Shown here: in pieces, positions 1 through 5,226 of the stretch | How the letters are laid out: each line of letters begins with the position of its first letter | Position numbering within the stretch: position 1 is the first letter of the stretch | Source: Methanothrix sp. | GTDB taxonomy: Archaea > Halobacteriota > Methanosarcinia > Methanotrichales > Methanotrichaceae | Length of the DNA: 7,720 bases | Direction: 5' to 3' | NCBI GenBank assembly: GCA_023229165.1 | Contig: JALNZQ010000124.1 | Location: 1 to 7,720 of the forward strand | Position numbers and translations under genes: made by a program | The notes under the pieces: model-generated | The model's input: the letters and a program-made list of their open reading frames with translations, nothing else | The model's database searches: none | What the model was told of the DNA's origin: nothing

Positions 1-258
1 AAATTTTACAGTCAAGTATATGTGGCTCAAAAAATTGGAGTATCGCAATCTTATATATCACAGATTGAAAAAGGTGATAGAAAACCAACTTTAGATTTTA
101 TAGAAAAAGCATGGAAAGAATTAGGTTTTGAATTAATAATTATAGATGCTGATCAAGAAAAAGAATTATTATTAAAAATAATTAATAAGTTAAAACCATT
201 CAATATAAGAAAAGTTGTAAATTATGCACAGCGTTTTTATGGAGAAGAAAATGAATAA
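1..258 (+). CDS. XRE-family helix-turn-helix regulator, 5' end cut by window
   Basis: Frame 1 is open from the first base, giving 85 visible residues, so the gene starts upstream. The GTG at 22 is not a credible start because it would cut through the helix-turn-helix. The visible protein holds the core of a Cro/C1-type (XRE) DNA-binding domain: helix 2 around YVAQKIGV, the recognition helix SQSYISQIEKG, then the usual DRKPTLDFIEKAWKELGFEL tail. A charged helical C-terminus of about 40 residues follows (EKELLLKII, then NIRKVVNYAQRFYG) and may serve in dimerisation. Known for the family: repressors, antitoxins and restriction controllers. Its last eight bases overlap the ATG of the next gene at 251, which suggests translational coupling. 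The DNA-binding role is fairly sure; the target is unknown. Confidence 0.85.
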   Translation, partial: KFYSQVYVAQKIGVSQSYISQIEKGDRKPTLDFIEKAWKELGFELIIIDADQEKELLLKIINKLKPFNIRKVVNYAQRFYGEENE

Positions 259-943
259 AATAGATGTTAAAAATACTAATAATGATTATAAAGTTGGTAT
301 AGAAAAAATAGAAAAATTTATAACTAAAGAGCATTATATTATAAAACATTTTATAAATGCATTAAATCATTTAATATTAGTGGAGATGGATATAAAAGAA
401 TGGATTAACAAGAAAGAAAAACAGGCAAAAATTATACCTTATTATAAAAGTAATGATAATATTATCTTAAAATTTGGAGCAGATGATTTTTTATATAATA
501 AACCTTTTCCGATGAAACAGTGTATAGATGCTTATGGTAGTGCTATTTATGATATTAATGGTATAGAAGTATCTTTATTTAATACTTATGGTGAAAAAGA
601 TTATATTAATAAAAGATATGAAAATACTAATTATATATCTTTGTTACCTGTTTGTTTTATTTATGATGATTTTATAGAAGTGGCAGATATAGTTTTATTA
701 AAAAAAATAATGCCTAGAAAAAAGTTTTTTATTTTTAATCATATGATATCTAAAATTCCAAAAGAATTAAAAAATATTAAAATAGGAGGTTATAATGCTT
801 TTCGTTTTTATCCTTCTGAAAGACTTTTATCTTTAAGATTATTAAATAAAAATGTAGATATACCTCAAGTTTATAAGTGTTTAGATTCTGAAGATTGGGA
901 ATCTTTACCTCAAGTAAAAATTCATTTAGAACCATTAATTTAA
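251..943 (+). CDS. hypothetical protein coupled to the upstream HTH gene
   Basis: This encodes 230 residues that I do not recognise. ATG 251 is chosen over the in-frame ATG at 224 because GGAG at 241-244 sits six bases before 251, and 224 lies deep inside the regulator gene. The overlap with that gene is eight bases (ATGAATAA). The protein is mixed in character, rich in Ile, Lys, Asn and Tyr, with no signal peptide, membrane segment or familiar catalytic motif. The N-terminal third is charged and probably helical. The middle (around KFGADDFLYNKPFPMKQ and IDAYGSAIYDINGIEVSLF) looks like a beta-rich globular domain, and the C-terminus ends in IHLEPLI. Partnership with the HTH protein as a regulator-effector pair is possible but rests only on gene order. 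Confidence 0.8.
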   Translation: MNKIDVKNTNNDYKVGIEKIEKFITKEHYIIKHFINALNHLILVEMDIKEWINKKEKQAKIIPYYKSNDNIILKFGADDFLYNKPFPMKQCIDAYGSAIYDINGIEVSLFNTYGEKDYINKRYENTNYISLLPVCFIYDDFIEVADIVLLKKIMPRKKFFIFNHMISKIPKELKNIKIGGYNAFRFYPSERLLSLRLLNKNVDIPQVYKCLDSEDWESLPQVKIHLEPLI

Positions 944-953
944 AGGATTTTTT

Positions 954-1109
954 ATGTATAGAAAATATGAAAATTTTGTTTTTTTTATAATTGAAGAATT
1001 AAATAAAGAAATGGAAACAAAATGGATAGAATATAATGTAATTACTATTACAAAATCTTATGATGAATGTATGGGTGATCATTATATTGCATGGTTAGTT
1101 AGAAAATAG
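954..1109 (+). CDS. small hypothetical protein, 51 residues
   Basis: This short gene starts at ATG 954 with AAGGA at 943-947, six bases upstream, and ends at TAG 1107. It fills the gap between two larger genes with the same strand and spacing pattern. The product begins MYRKYENFVFFIIEELNKEM and ends HYIAWLVRK. It is aromatic-rich with no transmembrane segment or known motif. It is the only gene here ending in TAG, and the next gene lies in the same frame nine bases later. That next gene has its own AGGAG ribosome site and a typical N-terminus, so the TAG reads as a true stop. Function unknown. Confidence rests on the ribosome site, codon use and fit between neighbours. Confidence 0.65.
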   Translation: MYRKYENFVFFIIEELNKEMETKWIEYNVITITKSYDECMGDHYIAWLVRK

Positions 1110-1118
1110 GAGAGTTTT

Positions 1119-1700
1119 ATGGATTCTATGGAAAATGCATTATTAAAGGCTGGTTTTAAAAAAAGTAAAAAAGAAGAGAAACCAAAAATTATTATTCCTA
1201 AATTAGATAAAGAAGAATGTAAAATTTTTAATCAAATGCATCAAGATCCAAAAAGAAGAAAATTTTTATTACATTTAGTTCATGCATTTTTACCAAATGA
1301 TAAAGAAAATAATGTTAGTTTTATATGGTCATGGAATAAAGTAAAGGGCGAGAGAAAATGTGTTATGTGTGAACAGAATATTATTTCTCTTGCAGATGCA
1401 TATATAAAAGTAAACGAACAAATAAATAATTATTTTAAAGTTGAAGATATAATGATTAATAGTAATGATATTAATGTTTTTTCTAAAATTAATAAAAACA
1501 TTGATACTCTTTTATTTAATATTTTTAGTGACAAATATTTTGAAGCATTTAATAATAAAGTTTCTGGTATTTATAGTAATAAATCTAAAGTTTTTATGTG
1601 TTCACCATGTTATAAAATTTTTAATGATTGGGTATCTAATATGTTATTAAGAAAACATAAAGATTTTAGATATGTTATTGGAGATAAAATAAAATTGTAA
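1119..1700 (+). CDS. hypothetical protein with two CxxC pairs, probable zinc binder
   Basis: This encodes 193 residues. ATG 1119 has AGGAG at 1108-1112, six bases upstream, overlapping the previous stop. The N-terminus (ENALLKAGFKKSKKEEKPK) is a short helix followed by a basic linker, a layout I have seen on other small nucleic-acid-associated proteins; that comparison is only suggestive. Two cysteine pairs, C81-x-x-C84 and C161-x-x-C164, lie about 77 residues apart and could together coordinate one zinc ion. The spacer is mostly helical and Asn/Ile/Lys-rich. The second knuckle (CSPCYKIFNDWVSNMLLRKH) is followed by a basic aromatic segment that could touch nucleic acid. No enzyme motif is seen. 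A hairpin that may terminate transcription overlaps the stop codon. Confidence 0.85.
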   Translation: MDSMENALLKAGFKKSKKEEKPKIIIPKLDKEECKIFNQMHQDPKRRKFLLHLVHAFLPNDKENNVSFIWSWNKVKGERKCVMCEQNIISLADAYIKVNEQINNYFKVEDIMINSNDINVFSKINKNIDTLLFNIFSDKYFEAFNNKVSGIYSNKSKVFMCSPCYKIFNDWVSNMLLRKHKDFRYVIGDKIKL

Positions 1701-1735
1701 TTTAATAGAAAATTTGTTATATTAAATTACATTTT
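1696..1735 (+). terminator. AT-rich hairpin, possible weak terminator
   Basis: A perfect 12-bp inverted repeat (TGTAATTTAATA at 1696-1707, TATTAAATTACA at 1720-1731) with a 12-base loop begins in the last codon of the CxxC protein gene and is followed by TTTT (1732-1735). Position and shape fit an intrinsic terminator. The stem has almost no G-C pairs and the T tract is short, so activity is uncertain. The 3' arm also overlaps a second inverted repeat (TACATTTTA 1728-1736 with TAAAATGTA 1753-1761), which may be chance in such DNA. Confidence 0.35.
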
Positions 1736-1756
1736 AATAGGATAATATAAAATAAA

Positions 1757-2019
1757 ATGTAGAATTATTGAGAGAACTTGTGTAGATGGTAGAATATAAT
1801 ATGTTATTCAACAAAAACATATTCTATTTAGATGGGTGGTTGGTAGATGCATAGATAAATAGCTCTTGTGGTGCAGCTTGCCAAGATTCTTTTTAGTACT
1901 TTTGAAGAAGCAGAAAAAAATTATGTTATTTTGATAACTCTAAACATAAAGATAAGATTCTAAAAAATAAGAAGAAAACAACTGTAAAAGATAGATTAAA
2001 TGTTATTAGAAGGATTTAA
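1757..2019 (+). pseudogene. decayed gene for a small protein of about 87 residues (multiple frameshifts and stops)
   Basis: No single frame is open here, but fragments in three frames join in order into one sensible protein. ATG 1757 is followed, after about two missing bases, by RIIERTCVDGRI in frame 3 (1761-1796). A TAA (1797) follows, then YVIQQKHILFRW (1800-1835). An extra G near 1836 moves to frame 1: WLVDA (1837-1851), a TAG (1852) where a Trp codon TGG would fit, and INSSCGAACQDSF (1855-1893). An extra T in the T run shifts to frame 2, STFEEAEK (1895-1918). A lost base in the A run returns to frame 1, LCYFDNSK (1921-1944), and a very basic tail runs to TAA 2017. The pattern resembles small proteins I recall with a 'DSF-TLEEA--NLCYFDGSK' type core, but no function is known to me. 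Neighbouring genes are intact, so genuine decay is likelier than sequencing error. Confidence 0.7.
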
Positions 2020-2021
2020 TA

Positions 2022-2903
2022 ATGTTATTACAAAGATTAAAAAGCAAAGAATTGATTAATTGTCATGAATGGTTAGTAGATAATGTTCATTATTTAACTA
2101 TTATGGGTAGTAATGCTTATGGAGTATCTTCAGATAGTAGTGATGAAGATATTTATGGTTTTTGTATTCCTAAAAAAGATATGATTTTCCCACATTTAAA
2201 AGGAGAAATTGTTGGTTTTGGAAGACAAGAAGAGAAATTTGAAGTTTGGCAACAACATCATATTAAAGATAAAGAAACTAATAAACAATATGATTTTCAG
2301 ATTTTTTCTATTATAAAATATTTTCAATTATGTATGGGATGTAATCCTAATATGATTGATTCTTTATTTACTCCTAGACGTTGTATTATTCATACTACAC
2401 AAGTTGGAGAATTAGTAAGAGAAAATAGATATATGTTTTTACATAAAGGTGCATTTCATAGATTTAAAGGTTATGCATATTCTCAAATGCATAAAATGGA
2501 TATTAAAAAACCTGAAGGTAAAAGAAAAGAAATGGTTGATGAATTTGGTTATGATTTAAAATTTGCATATCATGTTGTTAGACTTTTAAATGAATGTCAA
2601 ATGATACTTGATGAGTGTGATTTAGATTTAGAAAGAAATAGAGAAGAATTAAAATCTATTAGAAGAGGCGAATGGACATTGGATCAAATTAAAGATTATT
2701 TTACTATGAAAGAAAAGATTTTAGAAAAATCTTATAGTGAATCAAAATTACCTTATTTTCCAGATGAAAATGCTATTAAAGTTTTATTATTAAGGTGTTT
2801 AGAACAGCATTTTGGTAGTTTAGATAAGGCTATTTATATTGAGAATAAACATAAAGCAGCTTTAAGAGAAATTTCTGAAATTTGTAAAAGAGTTGGTTTA
2901 TAA
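2022..2903 (+). CDS. RlaP-like nucleotidyltransferase (DNA polymerase beta superfamily)
   Basis: This encodes 293 residues. ATG 2022 has AGAAGGA at 2008-2014, seven bases upstream. The N-terminus carries the signature of the minimal nucleotidyltransferase fold: GSNAYG at residues 29-34, then SDEDIYG at 40-46, with D41 and D43 as the expected metal-binding DxD. Known for the family: these enzymes transfer a nucleotide to RNA, protein or small molecules. The RlaP/PF10127 branch is widespread in phages and sometimes neighbours RNA-repair ligases, so an RNA repair or tRNA-modifying role is possible. Residues 70-293 form a long helical region with conserved-looking pieces (FQIFSIIKYFQLCMGCNPNMIDSLF; HRFKGYAYSQMHK), as usual in this branch. 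No RNA ligase is seen in the window, so the substrate is unknown. Length is normal and the ORF intact. Confidence 0.85.
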   Translation: MLLQRLKSKELINCHEWLVDNVHYLTIMGSNAYGVSSDSSDEDIYGFCIPKKDMIFPHLKGEIVGFGRQEEKFEVWQQHHIKDKETNKQYDFQIFSIIKYFQLCMGCNPNMIDSLFTPRRCIIHTTQVGELVRENRYMFLHKGAFHRFKGYAYSQMHKMDIKKPEGKRKEMVDEFGYDLKFAYHVVRLLNECQMILDECDLDLERNREELKSIRRGEWTLDQIKDYFTMKEKILEKSYSESKLPYFPDENAIKVLLLRCLEQHFGSLDKAIYIENKHKAALREISEICKRVGL

Positions 2904-2927
2904 ATAAAATAGATTTTTATTTATAAA
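2897..2927 (+). other. perfect 13-bp hairpin across a stop codon
   Basis: TTTATAAATAAAA (2897-2909) and TTTTATTTATAAA (2915-2927) form a perfect inverted repeat with a five-base loop. It overlaps the end of the nucleotidyltransferase gene. No T tract follows on the + strand (the next bases are A-rich), so it is not a classical terminator. It may stabilise the 3' end of the message or act as a weak stop. Pure A/T composition makes chance formation possible. Confidence 0.4.
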
Positions 2928-2931
2928 AAAT

Positions 2932-2952
2932 AAATTATAAATTATAAATTAT
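2932..2952 (+). repeat. three tandem copies of AAATTAT
   Basis: The heptamer AAATTAT occurs three times without mismatch, directly between the hairpin and the GGAGG ribosome site of the next gene. It might be a protein-binding or promoter-proximal element of the operon that starts at 2970. It could also be simple-sequence slippage in A/T-rich DNA. I see no good -35/-10 pair around it. Confidence 0.45.
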
Positions 2953-2969
2953 AGTTTGGAGGATAATAT

Positions 2970-3098
2970 ATGAGTGAAGAAAATATTAAGGAAAAAGAAG
3001 AAAAAAGAAAGGAACCTGAAAAAAATTATTTAATTTTAGAAGAAAATTTTAAAAATAAAGTAATAATAGAAAATTATTCTGAAATAAATACTTTTTAA
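2970..3098 (+). CDS. small charged hypothetical protein, 42 residues
   Basis: ATG 2970 is preceded by GGAGG at 2958-2962, the strongest ribosome site in the window (seven-base spacing). The frame ends at TAA 3096, eight bases before the next gene. The product starts MSEENIKEKEEKRKEPEKN, a Lys/Glu-rich and probably disordered or helical segment, and ends in a more hydrophobic stretch (YLILEENFKNKVIIENY) that could form a small beta hairpin. I do not recognise it. It opens the probable operon of the PKD protein, and the high predicted translation suggests an abundant product. A peptide binding one of the downstream virion-like proteins is conceivable, without direct support. Confidence 0.7.
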   Translation: MSEENIKEKEEKRKEPEKNYLILEENFKNKVIIENYSEINTF

Positions 3099-3106
3099 GG
3101 TAAAAT

Positions 3107-3415
3107 ATGGCAGATTATTCAAATATAGTAAAAAATATAAATGATATTCCTAATTTTATTTCTAATGAAGAATTAAGAAATATAATAAATATAGGAATAC
3201 ATGATGCTATCAGGCATTCTAATAAAATAGGAATGAATTCTTCTGTTATATTTAATATTACTGTTTATAAAAAAAATGGTTTAAATAGAACTATTAAATG
3301 TGAAACTTTTTTTAAATCTTCTGATAATATAAGTTGTCCATTAATTAGAAGGACAACAGTAGAACCTAATAAACAAAATGATATTGTAAGTTTAGATTTA
3401 ATTATAGAGGTATGA
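3107..3415 (+). CDS. stand-alone copy of the C-terminal domain of the downstream PKD protein
   Basis: This encodes 102 residues. ATG 3107 has AAGG at 3097-3100, six bases upstream, and TGA 3413 ends the frame. Almost the whole protein (residues about 7-100) aligns with residues 347-442 of the next gene's product. Shared blocks in the same order are IPN, SNE, NIIN, DAIRH, KCET, NIS, RT-VE and KQND. From IPN to DAIRH plus one residue, 17 of 25 positions are identical. The N-terminal half looks helical (EELRNIINIGIHDAIRH) and the C-terminal half beta-rich. The gene is one base from the next ATG, whose ribosome site (GAGG 3407-3410) lies within this gene's last codons. Function is unknown. A structural or tail-associated assembly domain that multimerises with its fused copy is my inference. 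Confidence 0.85.
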   Translation: MADYSNIVKNINDIPNFISNEELRNIINIGIHDAIRHSNKIGMNSSVIFNITVYKKNGLNRTIKCETFFKSSDNISCPLIRRTTVEPNKQNDIVSLDLIIEV

Positions 3416-3416
3416 T

Positions 3417-4760
3417 ATGAATGAACCTAAAGCAAATTTTTCTTTTTGGCCTTTAAGTGGTAAAAAACCTTTAGAAGTTCATTTTATTAATCAGAGTCAA
3501 AATTTAGGTGGATATGACGAATGGTCTTCATGTTTATTAAATCAAAAATATCATATTTCAAATTTAAATAGTTTGTCAGATATATTTACATTAGATTTTT
3601 CAGAATGGTCAGAAGAAGGTATAAAACAAACATATAATGAAAATGGATTTAAATTAGAAAGTACAGGTGCTTATTATTATAATATTAATGAAGAAAAGTC
3701 TCCTATAAAAATAAAAGAAATAGAAAATTCTATTAATATTGATTTAGAAAAAAATTTTCATATTGAATTCACCATAGTAGAATTTAAAAATTATCATGGC
3801 TCTGTTCAATTATATTTTGAACAACTACCAGTTAATAATAGTGGGAATATTACTTATAATGATATTGGTATTCATATTAATACCAATAATGGAGAAGGTA
3901 ATATAAGATATATAAATAATATGGGTAATTTTAATTTAGCAGTTTTAAAAAACTATAATTTACCAGTTAAAATAAAGTTTATTAAAACAGATAGAAACTT
4001 AAAATTATATATAAATGATACTATAATTTATAATTCTTCATCTTATTTAGGTGTTGGAAAAAATGCTCAGGGAAATTATTATAATAATAGAAATTTAGTG
4101 TGTCCATTAAAGTTTAAAATTAAAACACAAAATAATATTTCAAATTGGTCTATGCATATAAAAGATATTTATATAGTTAATGATACTATAAAAATAGGTG
4201 ATGATTCTTATAGAGGTAATTTATCAAATTATGGATTAGGATTTTCAGCATTATATAATTGGAATTTTGGTGATGGTAATATAAGTACAGAAAAAAATCC
4301 AATTCATATTTTTAACACTGAAGGACCAAAAAATATTTTATTACAAATAATAACTGAAAATGGGTTAGACAATATTTATAAAAATATAATTATTTATCCT
4401 AATAATAATGAATTACCTAATGCTGGAGATATTTTTAGAGAAAAGAATGAAGAAGTTGTAAGAGATTTAGATACAATTCCTAATTACTGTTCTAATGAAA
4501 GACTTAAAAATATAATAAATGCTTCTATATATGATGCTATTAGACATGCAGATACTATAGATGATAATATTACAATTCAAATGAAATTAACTTTAGATCA
4601 ATCTGAAGACAATAAAAGAAATATGAAATGTGAAACTTCATATATTAATTTATATAAAAATGAAAATATATCAAGCGAATATATTGTTAGAACATTAGTT
4701 GAAAGCGAAAAACAAAATGATTTAGTAAATATCGAATTTGATTTGGAAGATCCTGATTAA
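3417..4760 (+). CDS. multidomain protein: PKD domain interrupted by a ConA/LamG-like domain, plus duplicated C-terminal domain
   Basis: This encodes 447 residues. ATG 3417 has GAGG six bases upstream. Residues 4-28 (PKANFSFWPLSGKKPLEVHF and following) match the first strands of a PKD/Ig-like domain. The second half of the same fold appears only at 279-327, with the hallmark WNFGDG (282-287), NPIHIF and a closing strand IIIYP. The 250 residues between look like a concanavalin/laminin-G beta sandwich: FTLDFSEW, a FHIEFTI strand at 114-120, then LPVKIKFIKTDRNLKLYIND at 182-201. Residues 345-447 repeat the preceding gene's product. No signal peptide or membrane segment is visible. PKD and lectin-like modules are common on extracellular and virion surface proteins, so a decoration, tail or host-binding role is plausible but inferred. 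It is followed after 31 bases by the HExxH gene. Confidence 0.85.
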   Translation: MNEPKANFSFWPLSGKKPLEVHFINQSQNLGGYDEWSSCLLNQKYHISNLNSLSDIFTLDFSEWSEEGIKQTYNENGFKLESTGAYYYNINEEKSPIKIKEIENSINIDLEKNFHIEFTIVEFKNYHGSVQLYFEQLPVNNSGNITYNDIGIHINTNNGEGNIRYINNMGNFNLAVLKNYNLPVKIKFIKTDRNLKLYINDTIIYNSSSYLGVGKNAQGNYYNNRNLVCPLKFKIKTQNNISNWSMHIKDIYIVNDTIKIGDDSYRGNLSNYGLGFSALYNWNFGDGNISTEKNPIHIFNTEGPKNILLQIITENGLDNIYKNIIIYPNNNELPNAGDIFREKNEEVVRDLDTIPNYCSNERLKNIINASIYDAIRHADTIDDNITIQMKLTLDQSEDNKRNMKCETSYINLYKNENISSEYIVRTLVESEKQNDLVNIEFDLEDPD

Positions 4761-4791
4761 TGATATGCTACAATTCAATTAAGAGGTATAT

Positions 4792-5115
4792 ATGAAAATT
4801 CCAAAAAAAATAAAATTTGAGGGTCATATTTTTGATGTTAATTGGGTAGATGGAAAAGAATTAGATGAAGATGACGATGAATTGGTTTATGCAGATGTAA
4901 ATAGGTCAGAATTATTAATAAGATTAAGAAATGGTGTCAAAAGAAGTGTTATAGAAGAATCATTTTTTCATGAAATAATACATTTATGTGATAGTGAAAC
5001 ACATCCTATGTCACATAAACTTGTAGATGATATAGCCAGAAGATTATATGCTCTTTTAAAAGAAAATGGTATGTTAAAAGAAAATGGTAGAAAAGAAATA
5101 ATTAAAGATGAGTAA
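4792..5115 (+). CDS. small HExxH metallopeptidase-like protein
   Basis: This encodes 107 residues. ATG 4792 has GAGG at 4783-4786, five bases upstream. The layout is compact: a beta-rich start (MKIPKKIKFEGHIFDVNWVDG), an acidic loop, a strand SELLIRLRNG, then FFHEIIHLCD with the zinc-peptidase motif HExxH at H60-E61-H64. A final helix follows (VDDIARRLYALLKENG). This order matches short phage and Firmicute proteins of the ImmA/IrrE- or SprT-like zincin type. The third metal ligand is not certain; an acidic residue after the motif (D67 or E69) or in the final helix is possible. Larger family members cleave repressors or damaged protein complexes, but a domain this minimal has no assured activity. 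It is the last gene before strong terminators, in the same direction as the PKD gene. Confidence 0.8.
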   Translation: MKIPKKIKFEGHIFDVNWVDGKELDEDDDELVYADVNRSELLIRLRNGVKRSVIEESFFHEIIHLCDSETHPMSHKLVDDIARRLYALLKENGMLKENGRKEIIKDE

Positions 5116-5139
5116 TATTTGTAAATATTATTTGTTTTT
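5113..5139 (+). terminator. AT-only hairpin with T-rich tail overlapping the stop codon
   Basis: TAATATTT (5113-5120) and AAATATTA (5123-5130) are perfect inverted repeats around a two-base centre. They start at the TAA stop of the HExxH gene and are followed by TTTGTTTTT. The arrangement fits a weak intrinsic terminator placed just ahead of the strong one at 5139. The stem has no G-C pairs, so it may contribute little. Confidence 0.4.
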
Positions 5140-5172
5140 AAAAAGGCTATATTTTAAAATATAGCCTTTTTA
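5139..5172. terminator. strong bidirectional Rho-independent terminator
   Basis: A perfect 34-base palindrome centres between 5155 and 5156. The stem GGCTATATTTT pairs with AAAATATAGCC, flanked by an A run on the left and TTTTT on the right, so it can terminate on either strand. It closes the operon ending at 5115 and separates it from the promoter that begins two bases later. Confidence 0.92.
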
Positions 5173-5173
5173 T

Positions 5174-5202
5174 TTGACTTAAATGTTAAAATTTGATATA
5201 TT
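5174..5202 (+). promoter_or_regulatory. sigma-70-type promoter with extended -10
   Basis: TTGACT (-35, 5174-5179) is followed after exactly 17 bases by TATATT (-10, 5197-5202), preceded by TG at 5194-5195 as in an extended -10. Transcription would start near 5209, giving a leader of under 20 bases before ATG 5227. It sits directly behind the terminator, which strengthens the call. It probably drives the TIM-barrel gene and perhaps clpX and the gene after it. Confidence 0.75.
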
Positions 5203-5226
5203 ATAAAATATTAGAATGGAGTTATT

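Noticed and set aside
22..250. Internal starts: GTG 22 for the HTH gene and ATG 224 for the next gene.
   Set aside because: GTG 22 would remove part of the HTH. ATG 224 lacks a ribosome site and is less well placed than ATG 251 with its GGAG.
1465..1650. 61-codon hydrophobic reading frame inside the CxxC protein gene.
   Set aside because: It is an out-of-frame shadow of a well-supported gene, and its Leu/Ile richness comes from shifted A/T-rich codons.
954..1700. The 51-codon gene and the CxxC protein gene lie in one frame separated by a single TAG, as if read through into a fusion.
   Set aside because: The second gene has its own AGGAG site at ideal spacing and a normal N-terminus, and the linker shows nothing protein-like.
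1792..1829. Imperfect inverted repeat around AATATGTT/AACATATT.
   Set aside because: It lies inside the reconstructed coding sequence, has no T tract, and is easily produced by chance in A/T-rich DNA.
1855..1900. tRNA-like look (AGCT-loop-AGCT resembling a D arm, and GGTGGTTGGTAG nearby).
   Set aside because: No acceptor stem, seven-base anticodon loop or T arm can be fitted, and the bases are explained as remnants of coding sequence.
1930..1958. TTGATA and TAAGAT boxes as a promoter for the nucleotidyltransferase gene.
   Set aside because: The -10 match is poor, the spacing is 16, and the boxes fall in decayed coding sequence; not distinguishable from background.
1759..2019. A frame containing only TAG (1783, 1852, 1894) and TGA (1903) stops, hinting at stop-codon recoding.
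   Set aside because: The meaningful protein requires changing frames, and the best reading crosses only one of these codons (TAG 1852). All large genes here are free of internal TAG and TGA. A decayed gene explains the region better.
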